From JBCDCE01 sp039182515 (GTDB lineage: Bacteria > Pseudomonadota > Alphaproteobacteria > Rhodobacterales > Rhodobacteraceae): 52,758 nucleotides of DNA. The number at the start of each line of letters is the position of its first letter. Positions within the stretch are counted from its first letter, which is position 1. Location of the stretch: contig JBCDCE010000026.1 in NCBI GenBank assembly GCA_039182515.1, positions 1 to 52,758 on the forward strand, written 5' to 3'. A program made the translations under genes and the position numbers. Positions 15,357 to 23,565 of this stretch are shown here, piece after piece. The notes beneath the pieces are model-generated. The model was given only the letters and a program-made list of their open reading frames with translations, made no database searches and was not told the origin of the DNA.

Positions 15357-17117
15357 TCAAGACTGAAACTGCAAGGCATGCAAACTGGCATAAACACCAT
15401 CTTGAGCAAGAAGCGTTGTATGCGTGCCCTCTTCCACAACCTGCCCTCGATCCATCACCACAATCTTGTCGGCATCCCGCACGGTGGCCAAACGATGCGC
15501 AATCACCAAGGTCGTGCGTCCCTCTGCAAGACGGTCCAGCGCCTTTTGCACCACAGCTTCTGACTTTGCGTCCAGCGCACTGGTGGCTTCATCTAAGAGC
15601 AAAATGGGCGTGTCCCGCAAAAGCGCCCGCGCAATGGCAACGCGTTGCCGCTGCCCGCCTGACAAAGCAGATCCCCGAGGCCCAGCAGGTGTGTCGAGCC
15701 CCAAAGGAAGCCCCGGCAAAAAATCCGTCACAAAGGCATCTTCCAAAGCGCGCTGAAGTGCTGCGTCCGAAACCTCTGCCCCCAGAGTGATGTTCTCACG
15801 GATCGTTTCGTCAAACAAAAGCGCGTCTTGGCTCACAACGGAGATATGGTGACGCAAATTTCCTAGATCCATATCGCGCACATCAACGCCGCCCAGCGTC
15901 ACAGCCCCAGATTGCGGATCAATAAGCCGCGTGATCAGCGAAAAGACGGTCGACTTGCCCGCGCCTGAGGCGCCCACAAGCGCTGTGGTTTTGCCTGCCT
16001 CAGCATGAAATTGCGTCTCGCGCAGAACAGGCGTGTCATCATAGGCCAAAGAGACACTCTCAAAGCGCACATCTGGCACGCCCCGCGCCATAGGTTTTGG
16101 GTCAGCGGGGCTCACAAGTTTGGGGCGCAGATCAAAAAGGCTGCGCATCCGCTCAATGGAGGCAGCGGCTTGTGGCCAAATCCCCGAGATCTGTCCCAAC
16201 CTGCGCAGCGGCTCAAAGGCCAGCGCCATGGCCGTGAAAAACGCCATGAACTCACCCACTGTTTTTTCGCCTGCGATGATTTCGCGCCCGCCAAACACCA
16301 GCACGCCCAAAAAGCCCAGACCAGTCATCAGATCGATCAAGGCTGGGATCAGAGCTTTGCCACCCGCTGTCTCGATATTGGCTTTCACCGCTTGTTTCAG
16401 AAGCTTGTCAAAACGCCCCGCCTGATAGCTTTCAAGTGTGTTGAGCTTCACGGGTGTGATACCATGAAAAATCTCATCGAGACGGGTCGACATTTGGCCC
16501 GCAATTTCTCGGCTCACCGTGGCCCGAGCACGGACATATCGCTGCGCAAAAAGGGCCGGCGCCACAAGGATCGGCGCACCTATGAGCGCGACCACTGTCC
16601 AGCGCCAATCAATGGACAGCGCCACCCCAAAGAGCGCCACAAGCGCCACCAGATCGCGGCCAAGCCCGGTAATGATCTGCGTCCAAACGGTTTGCACCGC
16701 GACTACATCGCCCTGAATCCGCTGCAGCAAATAGCCAGGCGCGTGGGTTTTATGAAAGCCGTGATCAAGCCCCATCAAATGACGTGTGAGATCGCCCTGC
16801 ATCTGCGCAGATGTGCGTTGCGAGATGCGCGCCAAGGCCAGCTTTTGACCCACTGAGGCAATGCCCCGGATCAAAAAGACCCCAAAGATCACGAGCCCTA
16901 CGGCCCAGATCGCCTCCGAACGCCCGGCGATAAACACCTCATCAAACATCGGCCGCAGCGACGCTGAAAGCACGCCCAGCATGCCGCCCTCGAGCGCCAA
17001 AAGCACAAAGGCCACAATCAATAGCTTCCAATGGCGCGTGAGGTACGTCTGCCAAAGCCAACGCCCCAAACCAAGGCGCGTTGAGCCTTTGGCCGGTTCA
17101 GGCGTCACCGTTTCCAT
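15357..17117 (-). CDS. ABC exporter, fused permease and ATPase (MsbA/LmrA type)
   Basis: A 586-residue half-transporter: an N-terminal six-helix membrane domain (about residues 25-325) and a C-terminal nucleotide-binding domain with Walker A GASGAGKST, Q-loop VSQDALLFDET, signature LSGGQRQRVAIARALL, Walker B ILLLDEATSALD and the H-loop VIAHRLATV. It would act as a homodimer exporting a lipid or other hydrophobic compound. MsbA (lipid A flippase) is the best-known relative, but assignment to lipid A is not proven by sequence. It overlaps the upstream phosphatase gene by 13 bp, so the two are likely co-translated. Confidence 0.9.
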   Translation of the reverse strand: METVTPEPAKGSTRLGLGRWLWQTYLTRHWKLLIVAFVLLALEGGMLGVLSASLRPMFDEVFIAGRSEAIWAVGLVIFGVFLIRGIASVGQKLALARISQRTSAQMQGDLTRHLMGLDHGFHKTHAPGYLLQRIQGDVVAVQTVWTQIITGLGRDLVALVALFGVALSIDWRWTVVALIGAPILVAPALFAQRYVRARATVSREIAGQMSTRLDEIFHGITPVKLNTLESYQAGRFDKLLKQAVKANIETAGGKALIPALIDLMTGLGFLGVLVFGGREIIAGEKTVGEFMAFFTAMALAFEPLRRLGQISGIWPQAAASIERMRSLFDLRPKLVSPADPKPMARGVPDVRFESVSLAYDDTPVLRETQFHAEAGKTTALVGASGAGKSTVFSLITRLIDPQSGAVTLGGVDVRDMDLGNLRHHISVVSQDALLFDETIRENITLGAEVSDAALQRALEDAFVTDFLPGLPLGLDTPAGPRGSALSGGQRQRVAIARALLRDTPILLLDEATSALDAKSEAVVQKALDRLAEGRTTLVIAHRLATVRDADKIVVMDRGQVVEEGTHTTLLAQDGVYASLHALQFQS

Positions 17118-17833
17118 AAGGGCGTCGCCGCAAAACTCTCTGCGGCGTATTTGGGATCGTATTTGGTCTCAACCCAAGCCCGGAAGGTCAATGAGCCAGT
17201 GCCCCGGTCTTGGCCGTAGAGCTTGAGGATGTGATCAACGATGCCGGTTTTGGTCCAGCTAAGATGGGCATAGCGCGCGGCGAGCTGTTTTTGAGCCACC
17301 TCTAGGGGTGCCCCTTCTTGCTCCAAAAGCCAAAGGGCGGCGGCAAAGCCCGCGCGATCCGCGCCTGATTTACAATGCATCAAAAACGGCTTTTCAATGC
17401 GCTCAAACACATCCAACAGATGCAGGATTTCATCAGCCCGCGCGGGTTTGCGCGCGTAGATCTTGGCGTTGACGAGCTCATAGCCATTCTGCGCGCAGGC
17501 CTCTTCCTCAAAAAGATAAGGGCTGTATTTGGACGGTCCGCGCAGGTTCAAGATCGACTTGAGCCCTAGGGACCTATACCGCGCAAAGCGCCCCGCTGTG
17601 GGCTGGTTTGAGCGATAAACGCCCGGCGCCACGGTATCGAAATTCGTCCAAGGTGTGCGCAGAAAAGCGTGATCGAAAATATGGTAATGCCAAAGCGCCA
17701 AACGCCGGGCTTTTGGCGTCGAGATATCGTCGCCAAAGGAAGTGCGCAAAGCGACCTCCCATTCTTTCAGTTTCCGTTGCATCGCATTGGCCATGGGCCC
17801 GAGATACGCGGGCCAGCGAGCGCTTTCAAGCAC
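17105..17833 (-). CDS. Tyrosine/dual-specificity phosphatase-like protein
   Basis: A cytoplasmic protein of up to 242 residues with the CX5R phosphatase signature HCKSGADRAG at about residues 151-160. Upstream, VAPGVYRSNQPTAGRF and LKSILNLRG are the typical approach to this fold (compare the Siw14/DSP-like group); the general-acid aspartate cannot be placed with certainty. The frame opens with GTG at 17833 behind a G-run; an ATG at 17794 (MANAMQRKL) is equally plausible and would shorten it by 13 residues. It precedes and overlaps the ABC exporter gene, hinting at a shared role in envelope lipid handling. Substrate could be phosphoprotein, inositol phosphate or lipid phosphate. Confidence 0.82.
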   Translation of the reverse strand: MLESARWPAYLGPMANAMQRKLKEWEVALRTSFGDDISTPKARRLALWHYHIFDHAFLRTPWTNFDTVAPGVYRSNQPTAGRFARYRSLGLKSILNLRGPSKYSPYLFEEEACAQNGYELVNAKIYARKPARADEILHLLDVFERIEKPFLMHCKSGADRAGFAAALWLLEQEGAPLEVAQKQLAARYAHLSWTKTGIVDHILKLYGQDRGTGSLTFRAWVETKYDPKYAAESFAATPLWKR

Positions 17834-17921
17834 CCCCCCGATTGACGCCGCGCAAGCAGCACACTAGGTGCCCAAACACCACGCGTTTAGCGCCAGCGTC
17901 AGTCACGAGGAAATCGCCCCC

Positions 17922-19130
17922 ATGCTATTGGCCAACGGTCCTGCTTATGTTGCCATCCCCGGCCCTTCTGTGTGCCCGGAGCGTGTCTTGCGCGCGATGC
18001 ATCGGCCCTCGCCCAACATCTATGCAGGCGAAATTGTTGAGATCACCAAAACGCTGGTTCCAAGTCTAAAAGCCGTGGCCAAAACAGACGGCCATGTCGC
18101 GCTTTATATCGGCAATGGGCACGCGGCTTGGGAAGCAGCGCTGTTTAACGTGCTGAGCCCTGGCGATAAGGTCTTGGTGCTGTCCTCGGGTCATTTTGGC
18201 ACTGGTTGGGGTAACATGGCCCATCCCATGGGGATTGATGTAGAGCTTATGGAGTTTGACAGGCGCGGCGGCAATGATCTGGAGGCTGTTATAAAGCGCT
18301 TGAAGGCTGACAAAAGCGGTGAAATCAAAGCCGTTCTGAGCGTGCAGGTGGATACATCTACAGGTGTAAAGAACGGCATCGCAGACCTGCGAAACGCCAT
18401 GGACGCCGCAGATCATCCCGCCCTGTTGATGGTCGATTGCATTGCATGCCTGGGCTGTGACGATTTTGAAATGGATGCCTGGGGCGTCGATGTGATGGTC
18501 GCTGGGTGCCAAAAAGGTCTGATGGTGCCACCCGGCATGGCCTTTGTTTTCTTCAATGACAAAGCCGACGCCATGCGGGAGACGAACGGCTGTGCCTCGC
18601 ATTATTGGGACTGGCGCCCGCGCGCAAACGCGGAAGCGCTTTGGCAATTCTTCGATGGCACAGCACCAACGCACCACATTTACGGCATGCGTGAAGCCCT
18701 TGATATGATTTCCGAAGAAGGTCTTCCTCAAGTGTTTGAACGCCATGCTGTCTTTGCCAAAGCCATCTGGGCTGCGGTTGAGGCTTGGGGCCGAGGCGGT
18801 GAAATTGAGCTCAATATTCCGGATCCCAAGCTGCGCTCCAATGCTGTCACAAGCGTGCGCATGAAAGCGCCACAGGCCACAAGGCTGCGCAATTGGGCGG
18901 AGAGCCAAGCGGGCATAACCCTCGGAATTGGCCTTGGGATGGGCACCAGCGAGGATCCAAACGCAGATGGGTTCTTCCGCTTTGGCCACATGGGATCGCT
19001 TTCGGCCCATATGATCCTAGGGCTGATCGCCACCACGCAAACGGGCCTGAAAGCGTTGGATATTCCGCATGGGCCCGGCGGGTTGGAAGCCGCGTCTCAA
19101 GTCATCGCGGATGCGACCAACGTCACTTAA
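17922..19130 (+). CDS. Class V aminotransferase (alanine/serine-glyoxylate type)
   Basis: A 402-residue pyridoxal-phosphate enzyme. The N-terminus AIPGPSVCPERVLRAMHRPS and GNGHAAWEAALFNVLSPGD are typical of the alanine-glyoxylate/serine-glyoxylate family; the Schiff-base lysine is in AGCQKGLMVPPG, preceded by the cofactor aspartate in LMVDCIACLG. I chose ATG 17922 because GAGGAAA lies nine bases upstream and homologs begin a few residues before AIPGPSV; a GTG at 17868 would add 18 unsupported residues. Such enzymes transfer amino groups to glyoxylate, linking to the serine cycle or photorespiratory-type metabolism. It is convergent with and overlaps the next gene by four bases. Confidence 0.9.
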   Translation: MLLANGPAYVAIPGPSVCPERVLRAMHRPSPNIYAGEIVEITKTLVPSLKAVAKTDGHVALYIGNGHAAWEAALFNVLSPGDKVLVLSSGHFGTGWGNMAHPMGIDVELMEFDRRGGNDLEAVIKRLKADKSGEIKAVLSVQVDTSTGVKNGIADLRNAMDAADHPALLMVDCIACLGCDDFEMDAWGVDVMVAGCQKGLMVPPGMAFVFFNDKADAMRETNGCASHYWDWRPRANAEALWQFFDGTAPTHHIYGMREALDMISEEGLPQVFERHAVFAKAIWAAVEAWGRGGEIELNIPDPKLRSNAVTSVRMKAPQATRLRNWAESQAGITLGIGLGMGTSEDPNADGFFRFGHMGSLSAHMILGLIATTQTGLKALDIPHGPGGLEAASQVIADATNVT

Positions 19131-20239
19131 ACGGTCAAAGCGTTTGTGACACGGCTTAGCGCTTTTGGAAGCGCCGCTTCAAAGGCTGCCAAGTCTTCTG
19201 GCAAACCACAGCTCACGCGGATACAGCGATCTTGGGGCGCGACAAACGGCATACGCACAAAGATACCTTCCACAATCAATTCTGCCAAAAGAGCGCGCGC
19301 GTAGTCGCCGTCTTGGCCACAATCGAGCGTTACAAAATTGGTTGCCGATGCCAGAGCTTTGAGCCCGTGATCTGCGCCAATTCGGGCAATCTCATCTCGT
19401 GCCTCAGCGATGCGCGCCACAACTTGCGCAAGATAATCCTGGTCTTGCAACGCCGCCAAAGCGCCCGCTTGGCTCACACGGCTCATCCCAAAATGATTGC
19501 GCACTTTGTGAAAGGCGGTGATCACCTCACCCGCCCCCAAAGCATAGCCTACCCGCGCGCCTGCCAGCCCGTAAGCCTTTGAAAAGGTACGCATCCTGAG
19601 CACTTGGCCGTTGTTGGGGTCAATCTGCGGTACAGCCTCCGCGGGGGCCGTATCAATATAGGCTTCATCAAGCACCAAAAGCGTGCTTTCTGGCAAATCC
19701 GCGACAAAGCGCTCGATTGCAGCGGCCTCATGCCAACTGCCCATCGGGTTGTCTGGATTGGCGAGATAGATCACCTTGGCCTTTATGTCGTGCGCTTTTG
19801 CCAGAAGGCCGTCCAGATCCTCAGCATCGTCTTTGTAAGGCACCTTATGCAGCGCGCCACCAAAGCCCGCCACGTGATAATTGAAGGTGGGATACGCGCC
19901 ATCCGACGTCACCACCGCATCGCCCTGGCCCACAAAAAGACGCACGACATAGCCCAAAAGCCCATCGATCCCTTCGCCGACCATGATCTGCTCAAACGAA
20001 AGCCCATGGTGCTGGGCCAGCGCTGATTTCAGATCAAAGCTCTCTGGGTCCCCATACATCCAAGCCTCTGACGCCGCTTTCGCCATGGCTTTTGCCGCAA
20101 ATGGTGACGGGCCAAAAACACTCTCATTGGCCCCAAGTCGCGCTTTAAAGACAGCCTCTCGCGCCCGCTCCTGCGTTTCGGGTCCTACAAAAGGGACAGA
20201 GGCGGGCAAACCCGCAGCAAGAGGCGTTAAGAGAGGCAT
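19127..20239 (-). CDS. hisC: Histidinol-phosphate aminotransferase-like protein
   Basis: A 370-residue fold-type I aminotransferase of the HisC group. Features: LGANESVFGPSP near the N-terminus (the LNxNENP-like element), YGDPESFDLKSALA, LANPDNPMGSW, LVLDEAYID with the cofactor aspartate, and the Schiff-base lysine in RTFSKAYGLAGARVGY. HisC uses histidinol phosphate and glutamate; related enzymes act on phenylalanine or arogenate, and the divergent first motif (GANESVFG) leaves room for that. No other histidine genes are nearby. It starts three bases after the stop of a 65-aa membrane protein on the same strand. Confidence 0.82.
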   Translation of the reverse strand: MPLLTPLAAGLPASVPFVGPETQERAREAVFKARLGANESVFGPSPFAAKAMAKAASEAWMYGDPESFDLKSALAQHHGLSFEQIMVGEGIDGLLGYVVRLFVGQGDAVVTSDGAYPTFNYHVAGFGGALHKVPYKDDAEDLDGLLAKAHDIKAKVIYLANPDNPMGSWHEAAAIERFVADLPESTLLVLDEAYIDTAPAEAVPQIDPNNGQVLRMRTFSKAYGLAGARVGYALGAGEVITAFHKVRNHFGMSRVSQAGALAALQDQDYLAQVVARIAEARDEIARIGADHGLKALASATNFVTLDCGQDGDYARALLAELIVEGIFVRMPFVAPQDRCIRVSCGLPEDLAAFEAALPKALSRVTNALTV

Positions 20240-20242
20240 GGC

Positions 20243-20440
20243 TTAGCTACTTTCGTCAGACTGGTGACGTTTTTTGCGACGTTGCACAAGGAAGTCAAAT
20301 CCGTAGCTCGACAGGGCCACCCCAAGCGCGCCCCAAACCGCATAAATGCCAAACAGAATGCAGAACACCAACGTCCCAAACGCCCATAAAAATGGGACTG
20401 TATAATTTGGAGCCTCGCCCAATTGGGGTCTATATGACAC
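20243..20440 (-). CDS. Small membrane protein, 65 aa, unknown function
   Basis: A GTG start at 20440 is preceded by AGAGGG eight bases upstream. The product begins MSYRPQLGEAPNYTVPFLWA and carries one long hydrophobic stretch, or a tight hairpin of two helices (TVPFLWAFGTLVFCILFGIY then GALGVALSSYG), with a basic C-terminus (QRRKKRHQ), so it should sit in the inner membrane. A longer version starting at 20509 adds 23 residues with no good ribosome-binding site. The gene ends three bases before the HisC-like gene, so the two are likely co-transcribed. I do not recognise the family. Confidence 0.65.
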   Translation of the reverse strand: MSYRPQLGEAPNYTVPFLWAFGTLVFCILFGIYAVWGALGVALSSYGFDFLVQRRKKRHQSDESS

Positions 20441-20593
20441 GTCTTGCGCCCTCTTTGGTGCTGTCGTCGCAATTGAGAAAGAGACTAAGTTCTTCTCCGG
20501 CCAACGCAAGAAAATTGCGCGTTGAGTTTATCCCATAGCTTGGTCTTGCGCACCTTCGTGCCTACTTACAAAGGTAAGACGAAAGGAAATCAT

Positions 20594-20761
20594 ATGTCTA
20601 TGACACGTCGTGGCTTTATGATCAGCGCTGCCAGCCTGCCCGCTTTACGCCTAAGCCCAAGTCTAGCACCGAGCTTGGCCAAACGCCCGAAAATCATCCT
20701 GGAATTGGTCTATGACAAGGGCCTTGGCATGATGCGGGCGGTTGAGCGCGTGATTTGGTAG
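20594..20761 (+). CDS. 55-aa protein with twin-arginine-like N-terminus
   Basis: The ATG at 20594 follows AAAGGAAATCAT, a good ribosome-binding site. The product starts MSMTRRGFMISAASLPALRL, resembling a twin-arginine signal (TRRGFM), and ends after only about 25 more residues (IILELVYDKGLGMMRAVERV then IW). The tail, with alternating hydrophobic and charged residues, looks like real protein rather than chance. It is divergent from the 65-aa membrane protein and convergent with the ABC-F gene. Function unknown; export by Tat is inference. Confidence 0.6.
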   Translation: MSMTRRGFMISAASLPALRLSPSLAPSLAKRPKIILELVYDKGLGMMRAVERVIW

Positions 20762-20771
20762 GCCTGCGCGT

Positions 20772-22616
20772 TTAACCGCCTGCAAGCTCTTCTAGCTCCA
20801 ACCATTCCTCTTCGGCTGCACTCAGTGCTTTTTGCCTCTCAGCCAAGCCTTCGCTGGCTTTGGCAAATTTCACAGGCTCACGCGTATAAAGATCCGGTTG
20901 GGCCAGAAAAGCCTCCAATTTGGCAATCTCCGCTTCAAGCCGTTCGATCTCTTGGGGAAGTTTTTCAAGCCGGTGCTTTTGCGCAAAACTGAGCTTTGGT
21001 TTTGATTTCGGCGCAGGAGGATTGGTTTGTACTGTGGGTTCCGCAGAAGTTGCGCGCGCGGAGGATTTCACTTTGCCAGGCTTTGAGGAGGACGAGGCCT
21101 CAGTGCTTTCGGCCTTTTGACTTTGGTAGTCCGACCATCCGCCCGCATAGACCGTGGTTCGGCCTCGGCCCTCAAAGGCAATGGTGGTGCGCGCCACGCG
21201 GTCTAGAAAATCTCGGTCGTGGCTGACAAGCAAAACCGTGCCGTCATAGTCGTTCAAAATCTCTTGCAAGAGATCCAAAGTCTCAACATCGAGATCGTTT
21301 GTGGGTTCATCAAGCACCAAAAGGTTCGAGGCTTGCGCCATGATCTTGGCCAAGAGCAACCGGGCCTTTTCGCCGCCCGAAAGGGATCTTACGGGCGCAC
21401 GGGCTTGGCGCTCGTCAAAAAGAAAGTCCTTGAGATATCCAACAACATGGCGCGGCGTGCCCCGCACCATGACCTGATCGGCTTTGCCTGAAACCCGCAT
21501 CGTCGGATCGCCCGTGAGGCTGTCCCAAAGCGACATATCAGGATCGAGGGCCATCCGCGTTTGATCAAAAACCGCCAAAGCCAAGTTGGTACCATGTCTG
21601 ACCTCGCCCGTATCGGGTGCCAATTTGCCGATCAGCATGTTGAGAAGCGTTGTTTTACCGGCACCATTTGGGCCCACAAAGGCCACCCGGTCCCCTCGTA
21701 CAATCCGGAGCGAAAAATCTCGCACCAAAACCCGATCCTCAAACGACTTTGAGATGTCTTTGGCTTCAATGACGCGCTTGCCAGATTTTGGGCCTGCGTC
21801 GATCTCAATTGCCGCAGTGCCCTGGCGTTTAACCATGCCCGCGCGCGTAGCGCGCAGGTCTTGCAGCGCGCGGACCCGTCCCATGTTGCGTTTACGCCGG
21901 GCTGAGATACCTTCTACAGCCCAGCGAGCTTCTGCTTTAATCTTGCGGTCCAGCTTATGGCGGGTTTGATCTTCTTCTTCCCAAACCTTGTCGCGCCAGG
22001 CCTCAAAAGCATCAAAGCCTTTTTCTTGTCGCAGCACTTGCCCGCGATCAATCCAAAGGGTTGCGCGCGTCAGAGCGCGCAAAAAGGCCCTATCGTGCGA
22101 GATCAATACAAAGGCTGCAGAGGTATTGCTCAGCTCTGCCTCTAGCCAAGCAATGGCCTCAATATCGAGGTGGTTTGTGGGCTCATCCAGAAGCATGACA
22201 TCCGGCGCTTCGGCCATAAGCTTGGCCAAAGCTGCCCGTCTCCGCTCGCCGCCGGAGGCCGTTTCAACGGGTGTTGCAGGGTCAAATTTTAACCCTTCCG
22301 CAACGATCTCGATCTTGTAGGCGTCTTCTGGTTCGAGCCCGGAGGTCGCGTAGTCCCCCAGCGTGGCGCAGCCTTCCATACTGGGATCTTGCTCCATATA
22401 GCCTACAGAAACACCCGACGGCACCGTCCGACTGCCGGTATCCACTTCGACAAGCGCAGCCATCACCTTCATAAGTGTGGATTTTCCTGATCCATTGCGG
22501 CCCACAAGGGCGACGCGATCGCCGGGTTGCAGGACCAAAGACAGATCCTCAAACACAGGGTCTCCCCCGTAGGTGAGCGCAATATCTGTGAGTTGTAAGA
22601 GGGGTGCTTGGGCCAT
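20772..22616 (-). CDS. uup: ABC-F family ATPase, Uup-like
   Basis: A 614-residue soluble protein with two nucleotide-binding domains: Walker A GRNGSGKST (about residues 38-46) and GPNGAGKTT (about 318-326), Walker B VMLLDEPTNHLD and LLVLDEPTNDLD, signatures SGGERRRAALA and LSGGEKARLLLA. No membrane segments. The interdomain linker (KLDRKIKAEARWAVEG) and the C-terminal charged coiled coil (LPQEIERLEAEIAKLEAFLA) match Uup, an ABC-F protein that acts at the ribosome or on branched DNA structures. A low-complexity S/T/K-rich stretch links domain two to the coiled coil. Two genes end close to it: the convergent 55-aa gene ends 10 bp from its stop. Confidence 0.92.
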   Translation of the reverse strand: MAQAPLLQLTDIALTYGGDPVFEDLSLVLQPGDRVALVGRNGSGKSTLMKVMAALVEVDTGSRTVPSGVSVGYMEQDPSMEGCATLGDYATSGLEPEDAYKIEIVAEGLKFDPATPVETASGGERRRAALAKLMAEAPDVMLLDEPTNHLDIEAIAWLEAELSNTSAAFVLISHDRAFLRALTRATLWIDRGQVLRQEKGFDAFEAWRDKVWEEEDQTRHKLDRKIKAEARWAVEGISARRKRNMGRVRALQDLRATRAGMVKRQGTAAIEIDAGPKSGKRVIEAKDISKSFEDRVLVRDFSLRIVRGDRVAFVGPNGAGKTTLLNMLIGKLAPDTGEVRHGTNLALAVFDQTRMALDPDMSLWDSLTGDPTMRVSGKADQVMVRGTPRHVVGYLKDFLFDERQARAPVRSLSGGEKARLLLAKIMAQASNLLVLDEPTNDLDVETLDLLQEILNDYDGTVLLVSHDRDFLDRVARTTIAFEGRGRTTVYAGGWSDYQSQKAESTEASSSSKPGKVKSSARATSAEPTVQTNPPAPKSKPKLSFAQKHRLEKLPQEIERLEAEIAKLEAFLAQPDLYTREPVKFAKASEGLAERQKALSAAEEEWLELEELAGG

Positions 22617-22681
22617 GAGCGCTCAGCTACGGCGCTGCATGCGCCAGGTCAACGGTCCAAAGCCTGGATCTTTGCGATATA

Positions 22682-23425
22682 TCACGACGCCGAAAGCCGC
22701 AAAAAGCGCTGTCTCGCCTGAGGGATCGCGCTGATTTCAAGGCCGGTGAACACATGGAGCGTGTTCATTTTTGTATCCACAACCGCATGGTCGCTCACCC
22801 ATCCCCCCATCAAAAGATAGGTTCTGAGCAAAGGCGGCATGCGCAACATGGCCCGTTTATGATCTGGCTTTTGACTGGTAGCCCGCCGGAAGATCTGCGC
22901 AAACCGCACCACTTTCGGCGCTTTGACCTTGGGCAGCCAGCGTTTGGGCGCCAAGTGCTTTTCATGTAAAATGCCAAAGGCGTCACGGTAGGTGTCGGCC
23001 TGCACACCCTCAAAAGACGCACAGCCAAAGAGCATTTGGGTGCCCGTTCGCTCCACAATATCAGTCATGGCCCCCCAGGCGATGCGCACCACATCCGGAT
23101 CGGTAATGTCTGGGTCTATGCAGAATCGTCCCATCTCGATCATGGGTGACGTATAATCCGCGAGCCCGGCCAAATCGTAATATTGTGCCGAGTAGCTTTG
23201 GGTCAGGTCATCGCCACTGCCCAGCAGCATCAGCCGAAAGCAACACACCAAGTGTTGGTCTGTGGCGCGCTCTACCAAAATGTGCTCGCATAAGGGATCG
23301 TACTCATCTGCGTCCACCCCGGGCGCGCCGAAAAAGGCGCGATGGCGCAAAGACTGCGCAGCGATAAGGTCTGCATCTGACTGCGCCAGGCGGACCGAAT
23401 ACCGCCCCTTTGAATAGGCTTCCAC
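22682..23425 (-). CDS. olsB: L-ornithine N-alpha-acyltransferase OlsB
   Basis: A 247-residue GNAT-fold acyltransferase that puts 3-hydroxyacyl chains from acyl carrier protein on ornithine, first step to phosphate-free ornithine lipids. RLAQSDADLIAAQSLRHRAF, DEYDPLCEHILV and SPMIEMGRFCIDP are typical. I set the start at GTG 23425, behind GGGGAGGAG; an upstream ATG-less extension to 23500 runs through the palindromes and is not credible. OlsA, which completes the lipid and often follows olsB, is not next to it: the next gene downstream is the ABC-F ATPase. It diverges from msrB across two palindromes. Confidence 0.87.
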   Translation of the reverse strand: MEAYSKGRYSVRLAQSDADLIAAQSLRHRAFFGAPGVDADEYDPLCEHILVERATDQHLVCCFRLMLLGSGDDLTQSYSAQYYDLAGLADYTSPMIEMGRFCIDPDITDPDVVRIAWGAMTDIVERTGTQMLFGCASFEGVQADTYRDAFGILHEKHLAPKRWLPKVKAPKVVRFAQIFRRATSQKPDHKRAMLRMPPLLRTYLLMGGWVSDHAVVDTKMNTLHVFTGLEISAIPQARQRFLRLSAS

Positions 23426-23439
23426 AACACTCCTCCCCA

Positions 23440-23460
23440 GAAATTTTGTGCAAAAATTTC
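23440..23460. promoter_or_regulatory. Palindrome 1 between olsB and msrB
   Basis: Perfect arms GAAATTTT (23440-23447) and AAAATTTC (23453-23460) flank GTGCA. It lies 15 bp upstream of the olsB start codon and about 105 bp upstream of msrB. Its core AATTTTGTGCAAAAATT matches the neighbouring palindrome's AATTCTGTCCAGAATT, so both look like sites for one dimeric regulator. The regulator is unknown. Confidence 0.55.
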
Positions 23461-23462
23461 CT

Positions 23463-23484
23463 AAGAATTCTGTCCAGAATTCTT
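23463..23484. promoter_or_regulatory. Palindrome 2 between olsB and msrB
   Basis: Perfect 10-bp arms AAGAATTCTG (23463-23472) and CAGAATTCTT (23475-23484) flank TC. It is separated from palindrome 1 by only two bases, and the two centres are about 23 bp apart, roughly two helical turns, so two dimers could bind side by side. An operator is the best reading; a transcribed hairpin is the alternative. Confidence 0.6.
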
Positions 23485-23565
23485 TCTGGCAGAGACACAT
23501 CGTGCACCCTATTTATAAATCAACGCGCACGTTACGCATCTGCAAATATCTCTGTGAGGAAAGCA

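Noticed and set aside
20227..20472. An 81-codon frame overlapping the 65-aa membrane protein
   Set aside because: The other frame has a clear ribosome-binding site and a sensible membrane helix; this one is basic, Cys/Trp-rich and overlaps the HisC-like start.
22618..22690. A short frame ending GFGPLTWRMQRRS between olsB and the ABC-F gene
   Set aside because: Only about 18 codons from a possible GTG, overlapping the olsB end and without a ribosome-binding site.
23410..23565. N-terminal extension of msrB through the twin palindromes
   Set aside because: The ATG at 23566 has GAGGAAAGCA upstream and the family starts there; the extension is shared with the operator region.
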